Assembly (NCBI RefSeq): GCF_036365825.1
Contig: NZ_CP142675.1
Span: 1,798,001 to 1,862,000, forward strand
Length of the DNA stretch: 64,000 nucleotides
Direction: 5' to 3'
Source of the DNA: Qipengyuania sp. HL-TH1
GTDB taxonomy: Bacteria > Pseudomonadota > Alphaproteobacteria > Sphingomonadales > Sphingomonadaceae
The position numbers and the translations under genes were made by a program. How positions within the stretch are numbered: position 1 is the stretch's first letter; the number at the start of each line of letters is the position of its first letter. This document shows positions 1 to 10,047 of the stretch, in pieces. The notes beneath the pieces are model-generated. The model saw only the letters and a list, made by a program, of their open reading frames with translations. It did not search any database and was not told where the DNA came from.

Positions 1-230
<230 letters not shown>

Positions 231-300
231 CCAGCCTCGCGCGAGCGATCCTGTCCTACAACGCGGCCCTGTGCCACATAGCGGTTATGCACCGCGCCCA

Positions 301-354
301 TGCCCGCCCCGTTCGCACCCGCATCGCGCCCCATGTCCGGCGGGCAGGTTTTTT
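301..354 (+). terminator. Putative terminator after the glutaryl-CoA dehydrogenase gene
   Basis: TGCCCGCC (301-308) pairs perfectly with GGCGGGCA (339-346) and is followed by GGTTTTTTG. The 30-nt loop is long for an intrinsic terminator, so this is moderate evidence. Otherwise the stretch 231-439 contains no gene. Confidence 0.45.
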
Positions 355-439
355 GCGCCTGGACCGTGTAACAAGCGGTCCATGTCGTTGGAACCGCGCC
401 GGTCATTCCTAGATTACTCCTACACGGGAGATGACGCAG

Positions 440-1084
440 ATGATCCGCCTCCATGGCTACTATCGCAGCTCGACCAGCTACCGCCTGCGCATCGCGGTCG
501 AGCTGAAGGGGCTGGACTATGAATACGTCCCGGTGAACCTGCTCGAAAGCGAACAGAAGGGCGCCGCCTTCACCAGCCGCAACCCCTTCGGTTCGGTCCC
601 GCTGCTCGAAGCCGGCGGCAAGGACTATGTCCAGTCGATGGCGCAGCTCGAATGGCTCGACGAAGCCTATCCCGAACGCCCGCTGCTCGGCGGCGATATC
701 GAAGACCGCTATGTCGCGCGCGAACTGGCCTATGCCATCGCCACCGAACTGCACGCTCCGCTCAACCTGCCCGTGCTCAAGTACCTCGCCAATGAATACG
801 GCAAGTCGCAGGACGAGATCGGCGTGTGGTACCGCCACTGGCTGGCCCGCACGCTCGACCCGCTCGAGGCGCGACTGGCGCAGCTCGGCACCGGCGACTT
901 CCTGTTCGAGCGGCCCGGCCTGTTCGAGGTCTGCCTGCTGCCGCAAGTGTACAACGCGCAGCGCTTCGGCTTCGACTTTGCCGACAAGCCCCACATCACC
1001 CGGATCGAGCAGGCATGCCTGGCGCTGCCCCCCTTCCAGCGCGCGCATCCGGACAACCAACCCGACAATCCCGAGAGGACATAA
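440..1084 (+). CDS. maiA: Maleylacetoacetate isomerase (zeta-class GST)
   Basis: A 214-aa protein of the zeta glutathione S-transferase family, which isomerises maleylacetoacetate to fumarylacetoacetate using glutathione in tyrosine/homogentisate breakdown. The N-terminal thioredoxin-like domain has the family signature RSSTSYRLRIA near residues 8-18 and the glutathione-binding NPFGSVPLLE segment; the rest is the all-helical GST domain. An ATG at 431 would add three residues, but the GGGAG at 426-430 directly abuts it and is better spaced (9 nt) for the ATG at 440. The gene lies 5 nt upstream of the fumarylacetoacetase gene that acts next in the pathway, so the two are an operon. Confidence 0.9.
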   Translation: MIRLHGYYRSSTSYRLRIAVELKGLDYEYVPVNLLESEQKGAAFTSRNPFGSVPLLEAGGKDYVQSMAQLEWLDEAYPERPLLGGDIEDRYVARELAYAIATELHAPLNLPVLKYLANEYGKSQDEIGVWYRHWLARTLDPLEARLAQLGTGDFLFERPGLFEVCLLPQVYNAQRFGFDFADKPHITRIEQACLALPPFQRAHPDNQPDNPERT

Positions 1085-1089
1085 CCGCC

Positions 1090-2100
1090 ATGAAGCTCGC
1101 AACGATCAAGGACGGAACCCGCGACGGCAAGCTCGTCGTCGTTTCCAAGGACCTCACCCGCTACTGCGCGGCGGACAACATCGCCCCGACGCTGCAGCAT
1201 GCGCTCGACCATTGGGACGCCATCGCACCCAAGCTGGAAGCGCTCTACACCGATGTCGAGCACGAGGCGGTGCCCTGCGAACGGTTCCACGAACGCGAGG
1301 CGCATTCGCCGCTGCCGCGCGCCTATCAGTGGGCCGACGGCTCGGCCTACATCAACCACGTCGAACTGGTGCGCAAAGCGCGCGGCGCCGAAGTGCCCGA
1401 AAGCTTCTACCACGATCCGCTGATGTACCAGGGCGGGAGCGACAACTTCCTCGCGCCGCGCGACGACATCCCGCTGGGCGACACCAAGTGGGGCTGCGAC
1501 ATGGAAGGCGAGATCGCGGTGATTACCGACGATGTGCCGATGGGCGTGTCGAAGGACGATGCGGCCGATCACATCAAGCTGATCATGCTGGTCAATGACG
1601 TCAGCTTGCGCGGGCTGATCCCGGGCGAACTGGCCAAGGGCTTCGGCTTCTTCCAGTCCAAGCCCGCCAGCGCGTTCAGCCCCGTAGCGGTGACGCCCGA
1701 CGAACTGGGCGATGCATGGCAGGGCAGCGTCATCCATCTGCCGCTGATGGTCGATTACAACGGCCGGCCCTTCGGCCGCGCCAATGCCGGCGTCGATGCC
1801 ACCTTCAGCCTCGCCGAACTGGTTGCGCATGCCGCGAAGACGCGCGAGCTGGGTGCAGGCACGATCATCGGCTCGGGCACCGTCTCCAACCAGGGACCCG
1901 ACGGCGATCCGGGCAAGCCGGTGGCCGAAGGCGGCCTCGGCTACAGCTGCATTGCCGAGATCCGCATGATCGAGACTATCGCCAAAGGCGAAGCGAACAC
2001 GCGCTTCATGGTCCCCGGCGACACCGTCCGCGTCGAGATGAAGGACGCCGCCGGCCATTCGATCTTCGGCGCGATCGAACAGAAGGTGGTCGAGGCTTGA
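1090..2100 (+). CDS. fahA: Fumarylacetoacetate hydrolase family protein (probable fumarylacetoacetase)
   Basis: A 336-aa FAH-fold enzyme. The metal-binding region is recognisable (FYHDPLMYQGG, then the acidic GCDMEGEIAVIT segment), as is the C-terminal GSGTVSNQGPDGD loop. The expected reaction is hydrolysis of fumarylacetoacetate to fumarate and acetoacetate, the last step of tyrosine degradation; adjacency to maiA supports this over other FAH-family reactions. The ATG at 1090 is preceded by GAGAGGAC at a suitable distance. Upstream in-frame starts would run through maiA and are rejected. Confidence 0.87.
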   Translation: MKLATIKDGTRDGKLVVVSKDLTRYCAADNIAPTLQHALDHWDAIAPKLEALYTDVEHEAVPCERFHEREAHSPLPRAYQWADGSAYINHVELVRKARGAEVPESFYHDPLMYQGGSDNFLAPRDDIPLGDTKWGCDMEGEIAVITDDVPMGVSKDDAADHIKLIMLVNDVSLRGLIPGELAKGFGFFQSKPASAFSPVAVTPDELGDAWQGSVIHLPLMVDYNGRPFGRANAGVDATFSLAELVAHAAKTRELGAGTIIGSGTVSNQGPDGDPGKPVAEGGLGYSCIAEIRMIETIAKGEANTRFMVPGDTVRVEMKDAAGHSIFGAIEQKVVEA

Positions 2101-2106
2101 TACGAA

Positions 2107-2130
2107 AAGGGCGGCCCGCGGGCCGCCCTT
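2107..2130. terminator. Bidirectional terminator between fahA and the acyl-CoA dehydrogenase gene
   Basis: A perfect palindrome, AAGGGCGGCCC-GC-GGGCCGCCCTT, lies between two convergent genes, 6 nt after the fahA stop and 22 nt from the end of the minus-strand gene. It is flanked by A-rich sequence on the left and a short TT on the right, so it could serve both directions. Confidence 0.65.
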
Positions 2131-2152
2131 GCCGTTTGACCGTGCCGTCCGC

Positions 2153-3316
2153 TTACATCGAGCGGGCGATGACCATCTTCATCACTTCGTTCGAACCGCC
2201 GAATATCCGCGTGATGCGGCTGTCGCGGAACATGCGCGCAATCGGGTAATCGTTGATGAAGCCCGCGCCGCCGTGGAACTGCAGGCACTTGTCGACCACT
2301 TCGCCCTGCAGCTCGGTGACCATGTACTTGGCCATGCAGGCGGTCGGCACGTCGAGCTCGCCCTTGAGATGCTTGGCGATGCAGTCGTTGACGAACACCC
2401 GTGCCGCAGTGCCGCGCGCGTTGAGATCGGCGAGCACGAACTGGGTGTTCTGGAAGTCCCAGATCGTCTGGCCGAACGCCTTGCGGTCCTTGACGAACTC
2501 CAGCGTGACCTCGAGCGCCTTCTCGATCCCGGTCATCGCGCCCATGGCGATGATCAGCCGTTCCTGCGGCAGCTCGCCCATCAGCTGGTAGAAGCCTTTG
2601 CCCTCAACGCCGCCGAGCACGTTCTCCGCGGGCACGAAGACATCGTCGAAGAACAGTTCGGAGGTATCCGCCGCGTCCATGCCGACCTTGTCGAGCTTCT
2701 TGCCGCGCTGGAAGCCTTCGGCCCCCTCGGTCTCGAGCAGCATCAGCGAGATGCCCTTGGCGCGCTCGTTCGGATCGGTCTTGGCGACGACGATGATGAA
2801 GTCCGCCGTCTGGCCGTTCGAGATATAGGTCTTGGCCCCGTTGATGCGGTAGCCATTGCCGTCCTTGAGCGCAGTGGTGGTGATGCTCTGCAGGTCGGAG
2901 CCGACGCCCGGTTCGGTCATCGCGATCGCGCTGACCAGTTCGCCGGTGACGAGCTTGGGCAAATACTTCTTCTTCTGCTCTTCGGTGCCGTGACGCACCA
3001 GATAGGGCAGGATCACCGTATTGTGCAGGCTGGCGGCGAAGCCTTCGACGCCGTTCTTCGCCTGCTGGTCGATCACCACCATGTCATGCCGGAAATCGCC
3101 GCCATGGCCGCCGTATTCCTCGGGCACGGAGACGCCCAGCAGGCCGGCCTCGCCCGCCTCGTTCCAGAATTCGCGTTCGACCTGGCCGTCCTCGCGCCAT
3201 TTGAGGACGCGCTTTTCCGGCGCATGCTGCTGGTAGAACTTGCCCACGGCATCGGCGAAGATCGAGATCTCCTCGTCTTCCATGAACTCGGGCTGCGGTA
3301 CGTTGATTGCTGGCAT
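2153..3316 (-). CDS. Acyl-CoA dehydrogenase
   Basis: A 387-aa flavoprotein that introduces the alpha,beta double bond in acyl-CoA thioesters. Visible are the N-terminal helical domain, the FAD/substrate segment MTEPGVGSDLQS, and the C-terminal domain with FHGGAGFINDYPIARMFRDSR and the end motif RIFGGSNEVMKMVIARSM, normal for the family. The start at 3316 (MPAINVP) has GAGAGGATACC upstream; the longer reading frame to 3397 adds a basic, non-conserved tail. Substrate chain length cannot be read from sequence. The enoyl-CoA hydratase gene lies 43 nt upstream on the same strand. Confidence 0.9.
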   Translation of the reverse strand: MPAINVPQPEFMEDEEISIFADAVGKFYQQHAPEKRVLKWREDGQVEREFWNEAGEAGLLGVSVPEEYGGHGGDFRHDMVVIDQQAKNGVEGFAASLHNTVILPYLVRHGTEEQKKKYLPKLVTGELVSAIAMTEPGVGSDLQSITTTALKDGNGYRINGAKTYISNGQTADFIIVVAKTDPNERAKGISLMLLETEGAEGFQRGKKLDKVGMDAADTSELFFDDVFVPAENVLGGVEGKGFYQLMGELPQERLIIAMGAMTGIEKALEVTLEFVKDRKAFGQTIWDFQNTQFVLADLNARGTAARVFVNDCIAKHLKGELDVPTACMAKYMVTELQGEVVDKCLQFHGGAGFINDYPIARMFRDSRITRIFGGSNEVMKMVIARSM

Positions 3317-3359
3317 TCTGGGTATCCTCTCGAATTGGGTCTCGTCGCGCCGAAGGGTC

Positions 3360-4121
3360 TTACTTGCCCTTCCAGTTCGGCGCGCGTTTCTCGGCAAAGG
3401 CGGCGGCGCCTTCGCGGGCGTCTTCGGACACGAAGACCGGAGCGATCAGCTGCGTCTGGCGCTTGTAGCGCTCGTCCATCGGCCAGCCGCGCGATTGCTT
3501 GATCACCTGCTTCGACACGCGCACTGCGAGCGGGCCGTTGGCGACGATCCGCGCGGCGAGTTCCTTGGCACCGGCCAGCGCATCGCCATCGGTGACGCGG
3601 TTGATGAGGCCCAGCTCATAGGCGCGCGGTGCGTCGATGAAATCGCCGGTCAGCGCCAGCTCCATCGCGATCCGCTCGGGGATCTGGTCAGGCAGCATCA
3701 TCACGCCGCCGGCTGCGGCGACAAGACCGCGTTTCACTTCGGGAATGCCGAACTTGGCCCCCGCGCTGGCAACCACCAGGTCGCAGGCGATCATCAGCTC
3801 GAGCCCGCCCGCCAACGCATAGCCTTGGACTGCGGCAATCAGCGGCTTTTCGGGTGGCTGCTGCACCACGCCGCCGAAGCCGCGCCCTTCGACACTGGGC
3901 GATTCGCCGCGCAGGAAACCCTTGAGATCCATGCCCGAACAGAAGGTCCCGCCCGCGCCGGTCAGGATGCCGACGCGCAGATTGTCGTCGCTGTCGAGCC
4001 GGTCCATCGCTGCAGCGATCCCCTCGGCCGCGGCCTTGGTCATCGCATTCTTGGCATCGGGCCGGTTGATGGTGACGACGAGGATGCCGTCTTCTTCGCT
4101 CGTCAGAACTTCCTCGGACAT
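3360..4121 (-). CDS. Enoyl-CoA hydratase/isomerase (crotonase family)
   Basis: A 253-aa crotonase-fold protein. It has the oxyanion-hole segments GTFCSGMDLKGF and ALAGGLELMIACDLVVAS, then KFGIPEVKRGLVAAAGG, giving the expected glutamate (GIPE) of hydratases. It probably hydrates trans-2-enoyl-CoA in beta-oxidation together with the neighbouring acyl-CoA dehydrogenase and the divergent thiolase. The start at 4121 is preceded by GGGAGAGAG. The frame stays open far upstream to 5588, but that extension is antisense to the thiolase gene and is not coding. Confidence 0.88.
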   Translation of the reverse strand: MSEEVLTSEEDGILVVTINRPDAKNAMTKAAAEGIAAAMDRLDSDDNLRVGILTGAGGTFCSGMDLKGFLRGESPSVEGRGFGGVVQQPPEKPLIAAVQGYALAGGLELMIACDLVVASAGAKFGIPEVKRGLVAAAGGVMMLPDQIPERIAMELALTGDFIDAPRAYELGLINRVTDGDALAGAKELAARIVANGPLAVRVSKQVIKQSRGWPMDERYKRQTQLIAPVFVSEDAREGAAAFAEKRAPNWKGK

Positions 4122-4238
4122 AGCCGCTCTCTCCCATTTCAAATCGAAACTTGTCTTGCGCCCTTGCTGCGCGACGTTTACGCAAACGTCAACCGGCATT
4201 CGCCGCACAAAAAGACAATTCGAGAGGAGTCCCAAGTC

Positions 4239-5507
4239 ATGGCCGAAGCCTATATCATCGACGCTGTCCGCACCCCGCGCGGGATCGGCAAGCAGGGCAA
4301 GGGCGCTCTCGCCCACATGCACCCGCAACATCTTGCCGCGACCTGTCTCAAGGCGATCAAGGACCGCAATGACCTCGATACGGCGACCGTCGACGACGTG
4401 ATCTGGTCGGTCAGCACGCAGGACGGCATGCAGGCGGGCGACCTGGGCCGCATGGCAGCGCTCGATGCAGGCTATGACGTGACCTCGAGCGGGACCACAC
4501 TCGACCGGTTCTGCGGCGGCGGCATCACCAGCGTAGCACTGGCCGCAGCGCAGGTCATGAGCGGCATGGAAGACTGCGTGGTTGCCGGCGGGACCGAGAT
4601 GATGAGCCTCACCGCGCAGATGTCGAAGGACAAGATGGCCGCGGGCATTAAGCCGCCGATGATGGGCAGCCACAACGAACGCCTGATGCGCTCGCATCCG
4701 CAAAGCCACCAGGGCGTCTGCGGCGATGCGATTGCCACGATCGAAGGCTTCACGCGCGAGGAACTCGACGAAGTCGGCTACCGCAGCCAGCAGCGCGCCG
4801 CCACCGCGATCGCCGAGGGCCGGTTCGACAAATCGCTCGTCCCGGTGACCGATGACGACGGCAATGTCGTGCTCGACAAGGAAGAATTTCCCCGTCCGCA
4901 GACGACCCGCGAAGGTCTTGCCCAGCTCGAGCCTGCCTTCACCAAGATCGCCAATGTCCCGCTCGACAAGAACGGCACGACTTTCGCCGGGCTGGTGAAT
5001 GCGAAATATCCCGATGTCGACATCAAGCACTTCCACCATGCGGGCAACAGCTCGGGCGTGGTCGATGGCGCCGCTGCCGTGCTGGTCGCCAGCAAGGACT
5101 ATGCGCAGAAGCACGGGCTCAAGCCGCGCGCGCGCATCGTCGCCACTGCCAATATGGGTGACGACCCCACGCTGATGCTCAACGCGCCGGTCCCCGCGGC
5201 CAAGAAGGTGCTCGAGAAGGCGGGCCTGACCAAGGACGATATCGACCTTTACGAAATCAACGAGGCTTTCGCGGTGGTCGCGGCCAAATTCGTCCGCGAT
5301 CTCGATCTCGACTGGGACAAGGTCAACGTCAACGGCGGTTCGATTGCGCTGGGCCACCCGATCGGCGCGACCGGGTCGATCCTGATCGGCACTATCGTTG
5401 ACGAACTCGAACGCCAGAACAAGCGATACGGCCTCGTCACCATGTGCGCCGCGGGCGGAATGGCCCCCGCGATCATCGTCGAGCGGGTGGACGATTTCGT
5501 CGACTGA
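4239..5507 (+). CDS. Acetyl-CoA C-acyltransferase (thiolase)
   Basis: A 422-aa thiolase. The three catalytic elements are visible: nucleophilic Cys92 in DRFCGGG, His373 in GHPIGATG and Cys403 in MCAAGGM, plus the NEAFAVV motif. It catalyses thiolytic cleavage of 3-ketoacyl-CoA or the reverse condensation. ATG 4239 is preceded by GAGAGGAG. The gene is transcribed away from the acyl-CoA dehydrogenase/hydratase pair across a 117-bp intergenic space that should hold both promoters, suggesting a shared fatty-acid or branched-chain catabolic function. Confidence 0.92.
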   Translation: MAEAYIIDAVRTPRGIGKQGKGALAHMHPQHLAATCLKAIKDRNDLDTATVDDVIWSVSTQDGMQAGDLGRMAALDAGYDVTSSGTTLDRFCGGGITSVALAAAQVMSGMEDCVVAGGTEMMSLTAQMSKDKMAAGIKPPMMGSHNERLMRSHPQSHQGVCGDAIATIEGFTREELDEVGYRSQQRAATAIAEGRFDKSLVPVTDDDGNVVLDKEEFPRPQTTREGLAQLEPAFTKIANVPLDKNGTTFAGLVNAKYPDVDIKHFHHAGNSSGVVDGAAAVLVASKDYAQKHGLKPRARIVATANMGDDPTLMLNAPVPAAKKVLEKAGLTKDDIDLYEINEAFAVVAAKFVRDLDLDWDKVNVNGGSIALGHPIGATGSILIGTIVDELERQNKRYGLVTMCAAGGMAPAIIVERVDDFVD

Positions 5508-5517
5508 TATGCCATAA

Positions 5518-6627
<1,110 letters not shown>

Positions 6628-6702
6628 GCGCAAAGACGCGCTTCGGTCCAGCCAAGCGAAGGCGGCTTCCGCGTACGGCCCGCTTTGGCTAATCGTGCTT
6701 CG

Positions 6703-7821
6703 ATGGATGTCGCCGCCCTCTCCGACCTGCGCAACACGCGCCGCCTGGTCATCAAGGTCGGCTCGGCCTTGCTGGTGCAGGACGGCGCGCCGCGCGCGGA
6801 ATGGCTGGCGACGCTCGCGGCCGAGATCGCGGAATTGCGCCGCAGCACCGAGATCATCGTCGTATCCTCGGGCGCAATCGCACTTGGCGCCGCCAAGCTC
6901 GGGCTTGCCCGGGGCGGCCGCGGGAGCCTCGCCGATGCGCAGGCCGCCGCTTCGGTGGGACAGGTCGAACTCGCACGCCTGTGGGCGGATGCGCTTGGCG
7001 CCCACACCATCACCGCGGCGCAGATGCTGGTAACGCTGGGCGATCTCGAGGATCGCCGACGCTATCTCAATGCCTCGGCCACCCTCGCCCGGCTGCTGGA
7101 GGCAGGCGCGGTGCCGGTGGTCAATGAGAACGACAGTGTCGCCACCGAGGAAATCCGCTTCGGCGATAACGACCGGCTTGCCGCGCGCGTTGCGCAGGCC
7201 GCCGGGGCCGATGCTGTCCTGCTGCTCTCCGATGTCGACGGTCTGTACGACCGCGACCCGCGCGAGGCCGGTGCCACGCTGGTCGAGCAAGTCACAGGGG
7301 TCACACCCGAGATCATTGCAATGGCCGGCGGCGAGTCGGCCTCGGGCCTGGGTTCGGGCGGGATGCTCGCCAAGCTTCAGGCAGCCCGCATCGCCGAGCG
7401 GGCGGGCATCGCGCTCGCCATCGTCAATGGCACGCACGCGGCCCCGATCGGCCGCGCGCTTGATGCCGGGGTCGGGACGCTGTTCCTGCCCCAGTCCGAT
7501 GCCAGCGCGCGCAAGGCGTGGCTGGGCGGCCGTCTGGCCCCCGCCGGGGTGCTTTCGGTCGACGCAGGTTGCGTCGCCGCGCTGGACAGGGGCGCGAGCG
7601 TGTTGGCCGCGGGGCTGACGGCGGTCGAGGGCGAGTTCGGCCGCGGTGACCTTGTCGCGCTGCACGGTCCGCAGGGCGAACGGCTCGGCCAGGGCCTGTG
7701 CGAATATACCGCGGCGGAATGCCGCGCGATCCTCGGCCTGAGGGAGGAGCAGCAATTGGCACAGCTTGGCTACGCACCGCGCGCGGCAGTGGTCCACCGC
7801 GATCACATGGTGCGGACATGA
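6703..7821 (+). CDS. proB: Glutamate 5-kinase
   Basis: A 372-aa enzyme phosphorylating glutamate in the first step of proline synthesis. The amino-acid kinase domain starts with LVIKVGSALL and contains VVSSGAIALG, NENDSVATEEIRFGDND and LLLSDVDGLYDRDP. A C-terminal PUA domain follows from about residue 275. The ATG at 6703 is chosen; an in-frame TTG at 6685 would add six residues and neither has a strong Shine-Dalgarno. The stop overlaps the next gene's ATG by 4 nt, so the two are translationally coupled. Confidence 0.93.
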   Translation: MDVAALSDLRNTRRLVIKVGSALLVQDGAPRAEWLATLAAEIAELRRSTEIIVVSSGAIALGAAKLGLARGGRGSLADAQAAASVGQVELARLWADALGAHTITAAQMLVTLGDLEDRRRYLNASATLARLLEAGAVPVVNENDSVATEEIRFGDNDRLAARVAQAAGADAVLLLSDVDGLYDRDPREAGATLVEQVTGVTPEIIAMAGGESASGLGSGGMLAKLQAARIAERAGIALAIVNGTHAAPIGRALDAGVGTLFLPQSDASARKAWLGGRLAPAGVLSVDAGCVAALDRGASVLAAGLTAVEGEFGRGDLVALHGPQGERLGQGLCEYTAAECRAILGLREEQQLAQLGYAPRAAVVHRDHMVRT

Positions 7822-8729
7822 CCATTGCGCTGACCGGGGCCACCGGCTTTGTCGGGCAGGCGGTGCTGGCCGAGGCGCTGCGCTGCGAAGAGCCGGTGCG
7901 CGCACTAACCCGGCGGCACATGGCGCAGCGCGAGGGCGTCGCATGGGTCGAGGGCACACTGGACGAGAAGCCCGCGCTGGCACAGCTGGTCGCAGGTGCG
8001 GAGGCGGTGATCCACGTCGCGGGGCTGACCAACACGCCCGATCCGGACGCCTTTCACGAAGCCAATGTGGTTGGCACGCAGAACCTGCTGCGTGCCTGCC
8101 AGGATGCTCGCGTCAAACGCTTCATCTTCGTATCCTCGCTCTCCGCAAGGGAGCCCGATCTGTCGCGTTACGGCCGATCGAAGGCCGAGGCCGAGGAATT
8201 TGTGAGCGCCAGCGGGCTCGACTGGACCATCGTCCGCCCACCGGGAGTCTATGGCCCGCACGATGTCGACTATTTCGAGATGTTCCGCAGCGCGCAATTC
8301 GGTTTCGTGCCGCTACCGCCCGGCGGGGCGAGCTCGATTATCCATGTCGACGATCTTGCGCGGCTGCTGTTCGCGCTCGTCGATGCCTCGCCCGCGCTGG
8401 TGCGGCGCCGCACGTTCGAACCCGATGACGGGCGCGAAGGCGGCTGGTCGCACAAGGAACTGGCCAAGGCGATCGGCAAGGCGGTGGGCCGCCCGGTATT
8501 CGCCCCGCACCTGCCGCGTGCGGTGCTCGAAGCCGCAGCCCGCCTCGATCGCCTGATGCGCGGCGACAAGGCGCGACTGACCGCCGACCGCGTGGGGTAT
8601 ATGACGCACCCCAACTGGGTCGCGCGCTCTGCAATGAAGGTACCCGAAGCGGTTTGGTCACCGCGCGTACCGGGCGCTGAAGGGCTCGTCTCGACCGCGC
8701 GGTGGTATCGCATGGAAGGCTGGCTGTGA
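7818..8729 (+). CDS. NAD(P)-dependent epimerase/extended SDR protein (NDUFA9-like)
   Basis: A 303-aa Rossmann-fold protein of the extended/atypical SDR group. The N-terminal dinucleotide motif is ALTGATGFVGQAVL (TGATGFVG). Later segments include VIHVAGLTN, FIFVSSLSARE and YGRSKAEAE (a Y-x-x-x-K pair). No specific substrate can be named. It begins inside the end of proB (ATGA overlap). Paralogues of this kind are often annotated as complex I NDUFA9 or nucleoside-diphosphate-sugar epimerases. Confidence 0.8.
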   Translation: MTIALTGATGFVGQAVLAEALRCEEPVRALTRRHMAQREGVAWVEGTLDEKPALAQLVAGAEAVIHVAGLTNTPDPDAFHEANVVGTQNLLRACQDARVKRFIFVSSLSAREPDLSRYGRSKAEAEEFVSASGLDWTIVRPPGVYGPHDVDYFEMFRSAQFGFVPLPPGGASSIIHVDDLARLLFALVDASPALVRRRTFEPDDGREGGWSHKELAKAIGKAVGRPVFAPHLPRAVLEAAARLDRLMRGDKARLTADRVGYMTHPNWVARSAMKVPEAVWSPRVPGAEGLVSTARWYRMEGWL

Positions 8730-8777
8730 GGGTCTGGACATTCGCGCCGGTTTGTTCGAAAGGCGCGCTTCCGGAGT

Positions 8778-8853
8778 GCCGGCTTAGCTCAGTTGGTAGA
8801 GCAGTTGATTTGTAATCATCAGGCCGCGGGTTCGATTCCTGCAGTCGGCACCA
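8778..8853 (+). tRNA. tRNA-Thr (anticodon TGT)
   Basis: A complete cloverleaf: acceptor GCCGGCT paired with AGTCGGC (one G-T wobble), D-arm GCTC/GAGC with AGTTGGTA loop, anticodon loop TTTGTAA, T-arm GCGGG-TTCGATT-CCTGC, discriminator A and encoded CCA. The anticodon stem has one T-T mismatch at the second pair. Confidence 0.95.
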
Positions 8854-8869
8854 TTCATCGCAGGCAGGC

Positions 8870-9625
8870 TTAGAGGAACGGTTCCTCGCCCGGCTTGTGA
8901 ATGCCGCATTCGACCTTGTCCCAGCCCGACCAGCGACCCGCGCGCGCATCTTCGCCTTCGCCGACCTGGCGGGTGCAGGGTGAGCAGCCGATGCTGGGGA
9001 AACCGCGTTCGATCAGCGGGTGGCGGGGCAGATCGTGCCGTTCGAAATAGGCGGCGATATCCTCGGCCGACCAGTCGATCAGCGGATTGATCTTGAGCCG
9101 CCCCTGCGCGTCGGAGGTGTCGATCTCGAAGCGCGGCAGATTGGCACGTGTCGCGGACTGGAACGCCTTGCGCCCGGTGAAGCTGGCATCGAAATTGACG
9201 AGCACCTTTTCGAGCGGTTTGACCTTGCGCAATTCACAGCACCCGTCGGGATCGTAGGACCAGCGCAGCCCGCTCTCGTCGCGCGCCTCCAGATCGGCGA
9301 TCTCGGGATAGAGATCGACCCTGTTCAAGCCGAGCCGATCGGTCAGTTCGTCACGATAGGCGAGCGTTTCGGGGAAATGCTTGCCGGTTTCGAGAAACAG
9401 CACCGGCACGGTCGCATCGGCCTGCGCGATGAGATGCAACAGCACTGCGCTTTCGGCGCCGAAGCTCGACACCACGGCCATATCGCCCACCAGACTGCCC
9501 TCGATGACTGCGCGCAGCCATTCCTCGGTCTCGGTCCCGCGGAACATGCGGTTGAGGCGGATGGCATCGTGCTCGGAAAACCGGGGACGGGTGTCGATAC
9601 GATCGATGGCGCGCATGTCGTTCAC
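8870..9625 (-). CDS. cysH: Phosphoadenylyl/adenylyl-sulfate reductase, Fe-S type
   Basis: A 251-aa PAPS-reductase-fold enzyme reducing activated sulfate to sulfite. It carries the paired cysteines C129/C130 (GCCELRKVKPL) and C214-x-x-C217 (GCSPC) that ligate a [4Fe-4S] cluster in APS-type assimilatory reductases, plus the catalytic C240 in the C-terminal ECGIH motif. This set argues for adenylyl-sulfate as substrate, unlike the cluster-free E. coli enzyme. It is last in the cobA-DUF2849-cysI-DUF934-cysH operon; its ATG overlaps the previous stop by 4 nt. Confidence 0.92.
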   Translation of the reverse strand: MNDMRAIDRIDTRPRFSEHDAIRLNRMFRGTETEEWLRAVIEGSLVGDMAVVSSFGAESAVLLHLIAQADATVPVLFLETGKHFPETLAYRDELTDRLGLNRVDLYPEIADLEARDESGLRWSYDPDGCCELRKVKPLEKVLVNFDASFTGRKAFQSATRANLPRFEIDTSDAQGRLKINPLIDWSAEDIAAYFERHDLPRHPLIERGFPSIGCSPCTRQVGEGEDARAGRWSGWDKVECGIHKPGEEPFL

Positions 9626-10047
9626 GGGTGCCGCTTGCTCCAGATCGGCGTGCGGGTGTCCGCCGCGTTCTGGTACACTTCGGGCCAGCGTTCGAAGGCC
9701 GCGATCACATCGTCCTTGTCGAGCTGCTGGTCGGGCTCGAACGCATCGAAACCGCAGCGGCGCATATAGGCGAGCTGGTCGACCAGCACATCGCCCACGG
9801 CGCGCAATTCGCCTTCGTAACCCGCCTCGCGCAGGATACGCGCCGAGGAATAGCCGCGCCCGTCACCGAAGGCGGGGAAGTTGACCTCGACCAGCGCCAG
9901 CCGGCCCAGATGCGGCAGGAGCTCGCGGGCATCGTCGCCCGGTTCGATCCGGACCGCGGCCGCATTCGACTGATCGACGAAGGAATCGACGGTCACCGCC
10001 GGGTGGTCGACGGGTTCGTCATCGCGATAGCGCAGCATCTCAGCCAT
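9622..10047 (-). CDS. DUF934 domain protein (sulfite-reductase-linked)
   Basis: A 141-aa protein matching the DUF934 family, which is nearly always found beside cysI/cysH in proteobacteria. Family features visible are LALVEVNFPAFGDGRGYSSARILRE and GDVLVDQLAYMRRCGFDAFE. It is cytoplasmic, with no signal peptide or membrane segment. No biochemical function is established; an accessory role in sulfite reduction is inferred from context. It overlaps cysI (by 8 nt) and cysH (by 4 nt). Confidence 0.85.
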   Translation of the reverse strand: MAEMLRYRDDEPVDHPAVTVDSFVDQSNAAAVRIEPGDDARELLPHLGRLALVEVNFPAFGDGRGYSSARILREAGYEGELRAVGDVLVDQLAYMRRCGFDAFEPDQQLDKDDVIAAFERWPEVYQNAADTRTPIWSKRHP